Assembly: GCA_037133915.1 (NCBI GenBank)
Contig: JBAXND010000002.1
Span: forward strand, 1 to 64,000
DNA from: Bacteroidota bacterium
Lineage (GTDB): Bacteria > Bacteroidota > Bacteroidia > Bacteroidales > CAIWKO01
Length of the DNA: 64,000 nucleotides
Direction: 5' to 3'
This document shows positions 35,416-45,200 of the stretch, one piece after another. How positions within the stretch are numbered: the first letter of the stretch is position 1; the number at the start of each line of letters is the position of its first letter. The position numbers and the translations under genes were made by a program. Below the pieces are notes generated by a model. It made no database searches. It saw only the letters and a program-made list of their open reading frames with translations, and was not told where the DNA came from.

Positions 35416-36678
35416 TTAGGCTAAATGAAGCTTTATCAGCTCAATGCGAGTGTTACTTGCCTGCAGTATGGTTATTTCAAGTTCGCCAATCCGTATTTTT
35501 TCGCTCTTTGCCGGGATGCTTTCATGGTAGTGAAGTATCATTCCGGCAAGGGTTTCATAATCATCTGATTCAGGAAGCGCGAATTTGTATTTGTCGTTCA
35601 GATAATCTATTTCATGACGGGCAGAAAGAACAAACTCTTTTTCATTAATTTTTTTCTCTATCAGATGACCGGTATCAAACTCATCTTCAATCTCACCGAT
35701 AATTTCCTCGATGAGGTCTTCTGTTGTAATAATACCGGATGTTCCACCAAACTCATCAACTACCACTGCCACACTTTTATGCTCCTGAATAAAACGCCTG
35801 AGCAGGTCGTGCGCAAGCATGGTTTCCGGAATGATTAAAATATTTTTTACAACAGCACGAATGTTTTCAGGTCGGCTAAACATGTCGTATGAATGCACAT
35901 AGCCAATAATTGTGTCAATATTTTCGCGGTATACCAAAATTTTAGAATGGCCGGTTGTAATAAATTTTTCAGAAAGTTCAGCCATTGAATCGGTGTCTTC
36001 AACGGCAGCAATTTCGTTTCGGGGCACCATGCATTCCCGCACTTTTACATTCCTGAATTCCATGGTGTTCTGTATCATCTGAATTTCTATCGCCAGATCT
36101 TCGGCCTCTTCTTCATCACGCGTATAATCTTTGATGTAGTGGTCGAGGTCAATGCGTGTAAATGCATATTTTTCATTGGCAAACCGGACTCTGAATACGT
36201 ATTTTAAGAGTAATTCGGCAAGATTAACAAAAACATACTGAACAGGAAATAACAGATAATAAACAAGAAATACCGGAACCGAAAAGAATTTCAGTACACG
36301 ATTGGGATTAATCCTGAATAAGGCCTTCGGCAGAAATTCGGCAACAACTAAAATTATAAGTGTAGAGATAATGGTTTGTAACGTGAGCAGAATAAAACTG
36401 CCTTCTTCAAGTGATGGAATATGCCTGAGCAGAAACGAATCGAGCATCAGCGCCATGGCCATCCCATAAATTACCAGCGCTATGCTGTTCCCCAGCAACA
36501 TGGTGCTTACAAAATCTGATGGTGCATTATTGAATAATACCAGAATTTTTCCCGACAGAAGACCGTTTTTACGGTCAAGTTCAATTTTTAATTTGTTGGA
36601 AGTAATAAATGCAATTTCCATCCCTGAAAAAAAGGCGGAACATATGAGTGTTATTATAATGATGATGCTCGTGTCCAT
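35416..36678 (-). CDS. CNNM/CorC-family transporter-like protein (DUF21, CBS pair, CorC domain)
   Basis: A 420-residue protein: an N-terminal DUF21 membrane domain of four hydrophobic segments (about 1-180, with AFFSGMEIAFITSN), a CBS-domain pair starting at VRECMVPRNEIAAVEDTD (about 215-335) with VVVDEFGGTSGIITTEDL, and a C-terminal CorC/HlyC domain. Family members are linked to Mg or Co transport; GldE of gliding bacteria belongs to the same fold group. The ATG overlaps the lptC stop codon by one base (TAATG), so the two are coupled. Confidence 0.9.
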   Translation of the reverse strand: MDTSIIIIITLICSAFFSGMEIAFITSNKLKIELDRKNGLLSGKILVLFNNAPSDFVSTMLLGNSIALVIYGMAMALMLDSFLLRHIPSLEEGSFILLTLQTIISTLIILVVAEFLPKALFRINPNRVLKFFSVPVFLVYYLLFPVQYVFVNLAELLLKYVFRVRFANEKYAFTRIDLDHYIKDYTRDEEEAEDLAIEIQMIQNTMEFRNVKVRECMVPRNEIAAVEDTDSMAELSEKFITTGHSKILVYRENIDTIIGYVHSYDMFSRPENIRAVVKNILIIPETMLAHDLLRRFIQEHKSVAVVVDEFGGTSGIITTEDLIEEIIGEIEDEFDTGHLIEKKINEKEFVLSARHEIDYLNDKYKFALPESDDYETLAGMILHYHESIPAKSEKIRIGELEITILQASNTRIELIKLHLA

Positions 36679-37259
36679 TATTTCTCCATGTCATCAGTCT
36701 TGATATAGAAGGAGCCTTTTGGCTTCTTGATGGTCCATCGCTCAAAAGATTCAGGGGCATCAAGACCTTCGCCATAAACCACTTTGTCGGACTCGGTAAT
36801 TTTTACAAACACATCAGAATAAATGCGTCTTGTTTTTTCGTCCCACACAAGATGTTCGGTATTAAGGCGTTCACCTTTTTGATTCACCACAACTACGTCG
36901 TTACGAACCTCCATCACATTCTTTTTATCATACTTAATCGCGTAACGGGCGGTAAGCTTTGTTTTTACCTGCATCAGAGAATCATAGAAAAAAACGGTGA
37001 GTCCGCGAGGCATCTCAAAATAGGGATTTTCTCCTTCATATCGTTTGTAAAGAGGCGCTTTCATAAGGGCTTTTATCTGTGCCGAATCGCTGTAAATAAC
37101 TTCCATGTTGGTTCCTGTTTCCATGGGCGCTGTATCGCGCACCGGTAAGGAATTAACATCTTCAAGGCTGTTTTTACACGAGGTGACTGAAAAGAATAAC
37201 AGGCATGCGATGATTGCAATTCCTGCTGTAATCGTTCGTTTAATGCCGTAATAGTACAT
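36678..37259 (-). CDS. lptC: LPS export protein LptC, predicted lipoprotein
   Basis: A protein of about 193 residues. It begins MYYYGIKRTITAGIAI and has a hydrophobic run ending in FSVTSC, a good lipobox with Cys near residue 27. The body contains the LptC-type beta pattern (LTARYAIKYDKKNVMEVRNDV, LNTEHLVWDEKTRRIYSD, VVYGEGLDAPESFERWTIKKP). It should bridge LptBFG to LptA in LPS transport. The frame can be extended upstream to 37334, but the lipoprotein signal decides the start at 37259. E. coli LptC is anchored by a helix instead. Confidence 0.85.
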   Translation of the reverse strand: MYYYGIKRTITAGIAIIACLLFFSVTSCKNSLEDVNSLPVRDTAPMETGTNMEVIYSDSAQIKALMKAPLYKRYEGENPYFEMPRGLTVFFYDSLMQVKTKLTARYAIKYDKKNVMEVRNDVVVVNQKGERLNTEHLVWDEKTRRIYSDVFVKITESDKVVYGEGLDAPESFERWTIKKPKGSFYIKTDDMEK

Positions 37260-37359
37260 TCTTGGTGTGTCTGTAAAATATGGGAAGACGTTATTTTTAT
37301 TCGGCAAAAACATTTTTTTGAAATTCTTAGTCATACCGGCGTGCTGGCGTTTCGGCGTT

Positions 37360-37435
37360 TCGACAGGCTCAACGACAACGCTTCAACGAACCGAAGCGGC
37401 ATCCTGAGCCCGCCCGCTACCCTGAGCCTGTCGAA
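37360..37435. repeat. Inverted repeat TTCGACAGGCTCA, dispersed-repeat type
   Basis: TTCGACAGGCTCA (37360-37372) and its exact reverse complement TGAGCCTGTCGAA (37423-37435) flank a 50-nt GC-rich spacer. The word CCTGAGCCTGTCGAAGGG is one I recognise from intergenic repeats scattered in several bacterial genomes. The base composition differs sharply from the AT-rich surroundings. It fills the gap between the outer-membrane protein gene and lptC and could form a long hairpin in the mRNA. Confidence 0.8.
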
Positions 37436-37444
37436 GGGTACCTT

Positions 37445-38740
37445 TTATTCCAGTTTTCGTCTGAAAAACCAGTTTTCTCTGATGCCAACACCTAATGTTA
37501 TTTTGCCGAAGTTTTCCTGAATCAGGTTATTCGTGGTGTTGCCTCGTTTTCCAAACTCAAAAGCAACGTTAATAGTGGAGCGGGAGCGGCGTACAGGTAC
37601 TCCAAACCCAAGGCTGACGGCATATTCGTTTACGTCATTATCATACAGCTGAAGGCTGGTTTTTCCATAACGAAACCCAAGTCTGTATGACATTCGACTG
37701 AAAAAACCCGAAACACTGCTTCCTTTGGGTGTATATTGACCGCCGGTAGAAATTCGCCAGCTATTTCCTATTGAATCTTTAACGCCGTAACTTTTGTATG
37801 CGGCCCAGTTTTCCCAAGTAAAATCAGCGCCAACAAGCCATTTGTCTCCTTTTTTCATCACAACACCTCCACCAATAGTCATGGGCATATAAGTTATTCC
37901 GAGTTGTCCTGATGTTTGCTCTATCGTATCTTTTACCACATCATCGCCGGCGCTGGTCGTTGTAAAGCGTTCGGCAAAGTAATCTCTGGTCGACCTCATT
38001 CCCATGGGTAATGAATATTTTCCGCCAAACGTAAGCGAATAATCCTTCCCGAATGGCTGCTGATACTGCAGTCCTATTTCTGTTGCAAAATCATAAATAA
38101 TCAATTGGTTTCTAACCCTGAAGTTGTAGGTATAGGTCATGTCCGGAAAATAAACCGCACGATTTTTACTGATTGTGCCAAAAAGATATGAAACATTTAC
38201 CCCCAACGATAAGCGTTTGAACATTAAAAAGGAGGTTCCTGCAAAAAATCTGTTCAGGCCGCCGCTCCCATCATATTTTTGAACAACACGTCCAATGTTA
38301 TCTAAAGTGTCAGCTGCAATTATCTGATAACCTGTTTTGCTGTAAGGAACCAGACCGAACGTAGCACCCATCCATTTTGTTACGGGAAAACCAAAAACAA
38401 GGTACCCAAGCGTAGAATAATTTGTATATCCTTGCGTTACATTGGCCGTTTGAATCTGATTAAAATTGCTAATAAGCCCGATATCGCACACAAAAGTGTT
38501 GGTGTCGTATGAAGTATAAGAGGCCGGATTGCCAAAATTAATAAGGCGCGGATCCCGTAATCCATATGTTATACCTCCCATTGCCATGTTGCGCGATAAG
38601 AAGTTGTTCTGAATTTCACCCAACCCATAACGCGTATAAGGTGAACTTATTCTCACCTGGGCCTGACAGATGGATGCCGAATTCAACAGGAAAATGGCAA
38701 AAATAAAGGCAGTGAAAGTAATTTTGTTATTCTTCAGCAT
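37445..38740 (-). CDS. Outer-membrane beta-barrel protein, FadL/OMPP1-like
   Basis: A 431-residue protein with a signal peptide (ITFTAFIFAIFLLNSASICQAQ) and a body of alternating beta strands ending in the aromatic-rich GVGIRENWFFRRKLE. Early residues SPYTRYGLGEIQNN and GITYGLRDPRLINFGNPASY resemble Bacteroidetes outer-membrane transport proteins of the OMPP1/FadL/TodX type. The exact substrate is unknown. It overlaps coaX by 14 nt, indicating co-expression. Confidence 0.72.
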   Translation of the reverse strand: MLKNNKITFTAFIFAIFLLNSASICQAQVRISSPYTRYGLGEIQNNFLSRNMAMGGITYGLRDPRLINFGNPASYTSYDTNTFVCDIGLISNFNQIQTANVTQGYTNYSTLGYLVFGFPVTKWMGATFGLVPYSKTGYQIIAADTLDNIGRVVQKYDGSGGLNRFFAGTSFLMFKRLSLGVNVSYLFGTISKNRAVYFPDMTYTYNFRVRNQLIIYDFATEIGLQYQQPFGKDYSLTFGGKYSLPMGMRSTRDYFAERFTTTSAGDDVVKDTIEQTSGQLGITYMPMTIGGGVVMKKGDKWLVGADFTWENWAAYKSYGVKDSIGNSWRISTGGQYTPKGSSVSGFFSRMSYRLGFRYGKTSLQLYDNDVNEYAVSLGFGVPVRRSRSTINVAFEFGKRGNTTNNLIQENFGKITLGVGIRENWFFRRKLE

Positions 38741-39461
38741 TATACTCGAGTATTATATTCAAGCCGGTAAACTGCAAATCCGGCACTGCAAAGATGGCAT
38801 TTTTTAGCTTACCCTCAAAATTGGATATGTTTCCGCCGGTCAATAAAACCAACATTTCCGGGAAAACAGCCCTGTATTGATTAATGATTCCGTCAACTTC
38901 GGCATATACACCGTTAAGAACCCCTGAATGAATGCTTTCAACAGTATTTTTGCCAATAAGGTAATCAACACTACTTGCACCAAGTAACGGAAGTTTCCCG
39001 GTAAAAGTATGCAGCGCTTTAAAACGCATGCTTATACCGGGAGAAATGGCACCACCAAGATATGCTCCTTCAGCGGTTATAAGGTCATATTTTATACAGG
39101 TTCCGGCATCAATTACCAACACATTTCTGCCCGGGTATAAATTATTCGCTGCAATTGCTCCTGCAAGCCTGTCGCGACCTAATGTTTCCGGGGTCTCATA
39201 AAAATTTTTAATAGGTATCCGGGTTTTATCAGTGAATTCCACAAATCTGAAATTATGTTCAAGATAGCCGGCTATTTCTGCAGAATCCTTCACTACCGAA
39301 GAAAGTATCGCTTTTTTAATAGGGAAACGCCCTGCAATACTTTTTAGCAAGTCCCGACTATGAACATTGCTGACAAAGCGTTCCACAATTTGGCCATTAT
39401 CAAAAACAGCCACCTTTACCAATGTATTTCCTATATCTGTGACAAGATTCATTTCAGACAA
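38727..39461 (-). CDS. coaX: Type III pantothenate kinase
   Basis: A 244-residue ASKHA-fold kinase that phosphorylates pantothenate, the first step of CoA synthesis. Motifs: VTDIGNTLVKVAVFDNG (phosphate 1), ETLGRDRLAGAIAAN, NVLVIDAGTCIKYDLI, GAYLGGAISPGISMRFKALH and LTGGN. ATG at 39461 or the internal ATG three codons later are both possible. It heads the block coaX, outer-membrane protein, lptC, CorC, ppiD. CoA and phosphopantetheine also serve the carrier proteins of the glycan locus. Confidence 0.95.
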   Translation of the reverse strand: MSEMNLVTDIGNTLVKVAVFDNGQIVERFVSNVHSRDLLKSIAGRFPIKKAILSSVVKDSAEIAGYLEHNFRFVEFTDKTRIPIKNFYETPETLGRDRLAGAIAANNLYPGRNVLVIDAGTCIKYDLITAEGAYLGGAISPGISMRFKALHTFTGKLPLLGASSVDYLIGKNTVESIHSGVLNGVYAEVDGIINQYRAVFPEMLVLLTGGNISNFEGKLKNAIFAVPDLQFTGLNIILEYNAEE

Positions 39462-39601
39462 CCCGCCGTAAATACCTGCCGCAAAATAATAAAAAACGGC
39501 GAATTGAATACTTTATTAATGTAATTAGCTAAAAATAAGCGGATAAAGATATATTTGAGGACGATGGTAAAAAAAAATTTTTTTCTTTTTCAAAAACATC
39601 A

Positions 39602-39609
39602 TACTTTTG
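39602..39609 (+). promoter_or_regulatory. -7 promoter box of the tRNA-Phe gene
   Basis: TACTTTTG fits TAnnTTTG and ends 19 nt before the mature tRNA. The upstream stretch is poly-A/poly-T with no clear -33 box. Confidence 0.6.
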
Positions 39610-39628
39610 CAGTCCCTAAATAACGGAG

Positions 39629-39701
<73 letters not shown>

Positions 39702-39712
39702 CAAAAAAAGTC

Positions 39713-39759
39713 AAAAGTCGCAGTTAGAAAGCCAAAAGCCGAAATCTGCGACTTTTTTT
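39713..39759. terminator. Bidirectional terminator between tRNA-Phe and the sugar transporter
   Basis: AAAAGTCGCAG (39713-39723) pairs with CTGCGACTTTT (39746-39756) and is followed by more T on the plus strand; the minus strand also ends in a T-rich run. It serves two convergent genes. The 22-nt loop is long. Confidence 0.75.
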
Positions 39760-39788
39760 ATTTTCAAATTGACTAATTGTCGAATTGT

Positions 39789-41222
39789 TTAACTGTTCAC
39801 TGCTTTATACCCTTTCCAACCATAATAGGCGAGGTAAACATAACTTAGAATAGGCACAAAATAGGAATAATGAATACCGATGGCATCGGCTACCGCACCT
39901 TGTATCAATGGAATGATGGCGCCGCCCAAAATAGCCATGACTAATAAAGAAGAACCCTGAGAGGTGTGCTTTCCAAGTCCGTTAATAGCCAGCGTAAACA
40001 GGTTCGACCACATAATACTGTTGAATAATCCTATGCCGATGATGGTCCAGAGCGCCGTCATACCCGTTGAGGAAATCGCTGTAATAAGAAGAATAATTAC
40101 AATAAGAGAGAATATCATCAAGGTGCGGTGTGGCAGCGACCGCCCAAGCATAAATCCGACAAAATTTAATGCGAGGAATATCAGGAATGGCGCGATGCGT
40201 AGAAAACTTATACCGCCTTCATAATTTACGGCGAAGAAAATAACCATGAATGTTGCAATGGAAACAACAAGCATCAGTAAGGCTTTTTTAATTTTATTTT
40301 TCATTCCGCCAAGCGAAATAGCCCCGAGAAAACGCCCTATCATAGCGCCGCCCCAGTAAAAAGCAAGAAATGATTTTGCTTCTACCTCAGGATAACTGAA
40401 CATCTCTTTCATGTAATTAATGAGCAGGCTGCCAATGGCCACTTCGGCTCCAACGTACATAAAAATAGCGACAATGCCCAGCACGAGTGGCCTGTGTTTC
40501 AATGCCCCTGCACCTTTTTCTATTGCGCCTTCAGCGCTGAATTTCGGAAGTTTCATAAACACGAAGAATACGGCAAGCAGCAAAAAGATTCCCGCAAAAA
40601 TAAGATACGGTAATTGCACGCCGTTGGCCGAAATGTAATGCCCCGGGCTGAGCTCGATAGGCTGTCCCAGGCTGTTGGTAAGCGGTTCGCCCATCAGCGC
40701 AAAAAATTTGAATACCATGAACCCACCGAAAATAGGCGCAATGGTGGTGCCAAATGAGTTGAATGCTTGCGAAAGATTCAAGCGGCTTGAAGCACCTTCG
40801 GGCTTCCCAAGTGCTGCCACATAAGGGTTTGCAGCAATCTGCAATATGGTAAAACCAAGTGCCAGGACAAAAAGCGCCGTGAGGAAAAATCCATATGATT
40901 TTGAAGCTGCAGCGGGATAGAACAACCCGCAACCAATGGCCGAAAGCAATAACCCGATAATGATTCCGTTTTTATAGCCAATACGCATAATCGGATCTCC
41001 GGTACTCACAGAAACAATAAAATACAGAAGCGATCCGATAAAATAAGCGGTGAAAAAAGAGAACTGCACGAGCATGGCTTCAAAATAGCTGAGCTCAAAA
41101 AGTTTTTTGAGATATGGAACCAGAATATCATTCATGCAGGTAATAAATCCCCACATGAAGAACAACGACGTCAGCGCTATCAGCGCCGGCAAATATGATT
41201 TTTTAGTCTCAACAGTTTCCAT
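39789..41222 (-). CDS. Sugar MFS transporter, FHS family (FucP/GluP-like)
   Basis: A 477-residue protein with about twelve membrane helices. The N-terminal FFMWGFITCMNDILVPYLKKLF is the FHS-family signature; later segments include LGFTILQIAANPYVAALGKPEGASSR and FYWGGAMIGRF. It would import a sugar by proton symport; fucose, glucose/galactose and GlcNAc are all carried in this family. The ROK kinase and hexosaminidase 10-13 kb away suggest GlcNAc, but it is not in their operon. Confidence 0.9.
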   Translation of the reverse strand: METVETKKSYLPALIALTSLFFMWGFITCMNDILVPYLKKLFELSYFEAMLVQFSFFTAYFIGSLLYFIVSVSTGDPIMRIGYKNGIIIGLLLSAIGCGLFYPAAASKSYGFFLTALFVLALGFTILQIAANPYVAALGKPEGASSRLNLSQAFNSFGTTIAPIFGGFMVFKFFALMGEPLTNSLGQPIELSPGHYISANGVQLPYLIFAGIFLLLAVFFVFMKLPKFSAEGAIEKGAGALKHRPLVLGIVAIFMYVGAEVAIGSLLINYMKEMFSYPEVEAKSFLAFYWGGAMIGRFLGAISLGGMKNKIKKALLMLVVSIATFMVIFFAVNYEGGISFLRIAPFLIFLALNFVGFMLGRSLPHRTLMIFSLIVIILLITAISSTGMTALWTIIGIGLFNSIMWSNLFTLAINGLGKHTSQGSSLLVMAILGGAIIPLIQGAVADAIGIHYSYFVPILSYVYLAYYGWKGYKAVNS

Positions 41223-41255
41223 TTTCGAAAATTTTCATTCAATGAAACATTGGGG

Positions 41256-41263
41256 CAAATATA
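41256..41263 (-). promoter_or_regulatory. -7 promoter box of the sugar transporter
   Basis: The minus strand reads TATATTTG (TAnnTTTG), 33 nt before the ATG at 41222. It is divergent from the metallophosphatase promoter about 100 nt away. Confidence 0.6.
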
Positions 41264-41357
41264 ACAGAAAAGAAATCCTTAGGCTTGTTCACGGGAATAA
41301 TTACGGACGGAAAAATATTCAAAGCGTGTTGCAATTCACTTGTTTCATCACAATGAT

Positions 41358-41365
41358 TACTTTTG
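41358..41365 (+). promoter_or_regulatory. -7 promoter box of the metallophosphatase gene
   Basis: TACTTTTG, 20 nt before the ATG at 41386; a TTG at 41340-41342 may serve as a weak upstream element at 15 nt spacing. Confidence 0.6.
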
Positions 41366-41385
41366 AGTATTAAAAGAACTTATTT

Positions 41386-42234
41386 ATGAACAGAATGATA
41401 CGATTATTCAGAAACGCGGTAACTGCGCTACTATTATTTCCGCTGGTGGCAGTGGCCCAAAACGGTAGCGTCGGAATAACTTATTCTTTGGATAGCACTG
41501 TCGCAATTTTTGGCGATACGCGCACCGGACATGCCATTCATAGAAAGGTGGTGCAATGCATTTTAAAAACACAGCCCTGTGCCGTTTTTAATTTAGGCGA
41601 TCTGGTTTGGAACGGTCATAGTAAAAAGTTATGGAAACTGTTTAACGAAATTGAAGGGCCTTTACTGAAAGACACAAAATACTATGTTGCTGCCGGAAAT
41701 CACGAGCTGGGCGCAAAACTATTCAGGAAGAATTTTGTTCTTCCCGGAAATGGATTGTGGTATTCTGTCAACATGCTGGGTGTGCATTTTATTGTGCTGG
41801 ATAACACTTCAGATTTTACGAAAGGAAGCCCGCAATACAAATGGCTGAAGAATGATTTGGAAAACATTCCTGCCAATATCCGTTTCAGGGTAGTCGTGCA
41901 ACATTATCCTCCTTACACCACCGGGGCGCACCGCGACCGTTGCAAAAAACTTCAGAAGCATCTGGTGCCACTTTTTGAAAAATATCATGTAGACATAGTA
42001 TTTGCCGGTCATAACCATGGTTATGAACGCTCGCTGGTAAATGGTGTTTATTATATCACTACGGCCGGCGGAGGAGCACCACTGCACGACCAGAATTTTA
42101 CGAGTCCTTACAGTCAGGTATACATAAAGAATTATAACTTCTGTTCACTCACCGCAAATAATGAACAGTTAAAAGTTACAGCCCTCGATACCGCTATGAA
42201 AACCATCGACGCATTTGTAGTGAGGAAAAAATAA
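41386..42234 (+). CDS. Secreted calcineurin-like metallophosphatase
   Basis: A 282-residue protein with a signal peptide (LFRNAVTALLLFPLVAVAQ) and the metallophosphoesterase motifs in order: FGDTR (metal Asp), NLGDLVWNG, AAGNHE, QHYPPYTTGAHR and FAGHNHGYER. The layout resembles the purple-acid-phosphatase-like group, which acts on phosphomonoesters or diesters outside the cytoplasm. It is monocistronic and converges with the large gene to its right across 36 nt without a visible terminator. Confidence 0.88.
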   Translation: MNRMIRLFRNAVTALLLFPLVAVAQNGSVGITYSLDSTVAIFGDTRTGHAIHRKVVQCILKTQPCAVFNLGDLVWNGHSKKLWKLFNEIEGPLLKDTKYYVAAGNHELGAKLFRKNFVLPGNGLWYSVNMLGVHFIVLDNTSDFTKGSPQYKWLKNDLENIPANIRFRVVVQHYPPYTTGAHRDRCKKLQKHLVPLFEKYHVDIVFAGHNHGYERSLVNGVYYITTAGGGAPLHDQNFTSPYSQVYIKNYNFCSLTANNEQLKVTALDTAMKTIDAFVVRKK

Positions 42235-42270
42235 TTTACTTCGTCCTGCCGTTTAGCCTTGTTTGTTCAA

Positions 42271-45200
42271 TTATGGGCCAAGACTTCCGTTACCGGTTGC
42301 ATTTACACCGGGAATAGCCAGATTCTCATCAGAAATTATTAATTCATTGCTCCATTCGCTTTCTATACCCCCGGGCGATAAGGCAACTACCTGATACATC
42401 CTGCAAAGCTGTTCCAGTGCGGAAATAGTTATGGTTACGTTTTCATTCAATATTGAAACAGACGGGGCATGCTCTCCCTCCCACCAGTATTTCCAGTAAT
42501 CAGATGCCGCGGAGGTATAGCTATTGGGTGTGGTGAAAAGCTGTCCGCTCACTTCTTCTTTGAGGTTGCTGCCCGAATTGAACTTCAGATAAGCCAGCAG
42601 TTGATTGTAATTATCGTGATCGGATGTTACCTCTTTATATTCCCAGGTTAGCAGCGTTTGTCGTGATAATGCCGTATTCCAGAATCTGAACTCGTCTATA
42701 CTGCCGTTAAATGTGTTGTCTGCCGGATTGCCTGTATGCCCGCCTATCTGTATGGTTCCCATGTTTACCGGCGGCAGGGAATTCAGTACGACCTTGTACC
42801 ATGGAACTCCATTTGCCAGAAATGTGATTGCTGAACCTTTTTTGATAATGGCCAGATGAGTCCATTTGTTCAGAGGTGGGGCATACGCCATTTTATAGAT
42901 TCTTTTATTTATTTCGATAGCGATACTATCAGGGGTTGCCTGACGCAGCACCAGATTGTTATTTGGAATTGCAGCGCTGACCGAGAAATATACATTACCG
43001 GACGTAAAACCTTCAGGCCTGACCCAAAATTCACAGGTAAAATCAACAAAGGTTTTATTCACAATTGAACCGGCAACATACTGGTTTGCTGCATTGCCCA
43101 GCACTATATGACCACCTCCCGGCACCATGCCTGCGGCACTTAAAATGACTTGATCGGCCTGCGTTCTTTTGTACGATGCTTGAGGTTTGAGTAAGGGAGT
43201 GCTCTGGCTGTTCAGCACAAATATAGGATTTGATGCCACTGAACTTCCGCAGCCGCTGGTTGTGGTTATAATGCACTGCACCTCGTCCATATCCTGCAGC
43301 AGGCTGTTGCTGAAGGTTACACCGGTAGCACCGGCTACTACCTGTCCGTTAATGGTCCATTGATACGTTTTATTATCGGCGGGCGCTTCCAGCGCATTCC
43401 ATCGTCCTCCTCCCGGAATAGTAGATGGACCAAGTATATGAAAGCTTAGCAATGCCCCCAGTGCAGCATAAGCATAGTGCTGAATGTCAATGTCGGACTC
43501 AGGTTCCCAGCCTGCTGTTTCTATATAGGGCTGCGATTTGCTTACCGGGGTCACAACAACGTTAATAGATGCCGCTTTTTTATATCCGGTTGATGATGTT
43601 GCCACTACACAATATGAGCCGGCCATATCTTCTGTTATATCCGGTATTATTGGATTCGGTAAGGTTGAAGTATAATCTTTTGGTCCGCGCCATTGAAAGG
43701 TAGCTCCTTGCATTCCGCTCATAAGAGCGTTAGTAACAGATAGCCGAAGGTCGCTGCCGCTGCACAGCGGGCTGTTGCTGTTTGCACCACCGTCTACTAT
43801 CTGATCAACCAGGCAGATAGTAAGGGTATTCGATGTCGCGGTAACAGGGTCAACGTTGGCGGCATTGGAAGTCATCACGCAGAAAATCTTTTCTCCATCA
43901 GCAAATGTGCTTGTGAACTTAGGTGTATCGCGGGTTGATACCCAGTGATTAATATTTTTAACAGTCCAATAGGAGAATTGTGGATCTGTTCCTCCATTCG
44001 AGTACTTCGCTGTTAATGTTGACGAAGACCCTGTTCTCACTAAGCGAAACGACTCATCTAAGGTTACTTTGGGTATCGGGAGGGGCATAACATTAACAAA
44101 TTTACTGGTGGTTTCGCTTTTACAACCCGAAGGCGATTGGGAATAAACTTCGTAATTTCCTTGCATTGCCAATGTCGCAGGACCTCTTTGAGGGTTCTGA
44201 TTTTGTGAATCAAAATTATCCGGTCCTTCCCATCTATAGCTATCCGCTGTCAAACTACTATAACCATTTGGTGCTGTGGCGTCATCTCCTTGTCTTTGAT
44301 CAGCAAGAGGAAACGTTTCGTCGAAATTATAGCACGCTACCAGGTTATTATATAGAGGATGCGTTTCGCTCACCTGTGCGTTTCTGATATTTTGCAATTC
44401 ATCGTTTGTTATGAAGGAATTCCATATCCGAAATTCATCGACTTCGCCCCCAAAAATAGCACCGCTGCCCATATTATAAGCACAGCTCTTACCAATAGAA
44501 TAAAATATGGATTGGCCCGCAGGCATTGTTCTGAGACCCGTTGAAATGTCTTTCGATAACATGCCGTTTAGTATCCCGTCCATTTGCTGCAAATGAGAAT
44601 TGTATCGCACCACCGCATGGTTCCACTTGTTAATAGAAACAGTACCTAAACTTATTGGATTCAAACCTCCTACACGCGCCTTGATTTCAAGTGTATTAGG
44701 ATCACCTGCGACCGTAACAGCTTCAAGCAGGCTGCGGTTCCAGTGCCCATCAGGCTCGCTGATAATAACACCCGCACCCTTCGCCAAAAACCAAATTTCC
44801 AGGGTGATATCCGATGAGGAAAACTCTTGCTTTAAATCTGGTGTAACGATAAACTGATTTATACCGTTCAGCTCGACATGTCCACCACCCGGAACTAGTT
44901 GTGTGTTTGATTTTAAAGCAATCGTGTTACCTACGTAAACAGGGCTGTTGGACCCTGCTGTTGGTTCCTTACCCTTATAAAAGGTTGCATTTAGGGTTGT
45001 CGATTTGTTTGGGCGGTTTGCGAATGCTGTTGCAATGAGTCTATACTCTCCATATTTTACTGGGGATTCTGTCAGAACAGGATATTGGGAATTGTATTGT
45101 TTGTTATCGGGGTCGAACCATATGTAGGACGCTTTTGAAGGTCTGTTTGTGGGTTGGTTTGGTGCCGTAGCAATGACCCCACCCTTTTCGTCTTCAAGTG

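Noticed and set aside
37360..37435. Inverted repeat as the ends of an insertion sequence
   Set aside because: The span is 76 nt, there is no transposase and no target-site duplication that I can see. It is better called a dispersed palindromic repeat.
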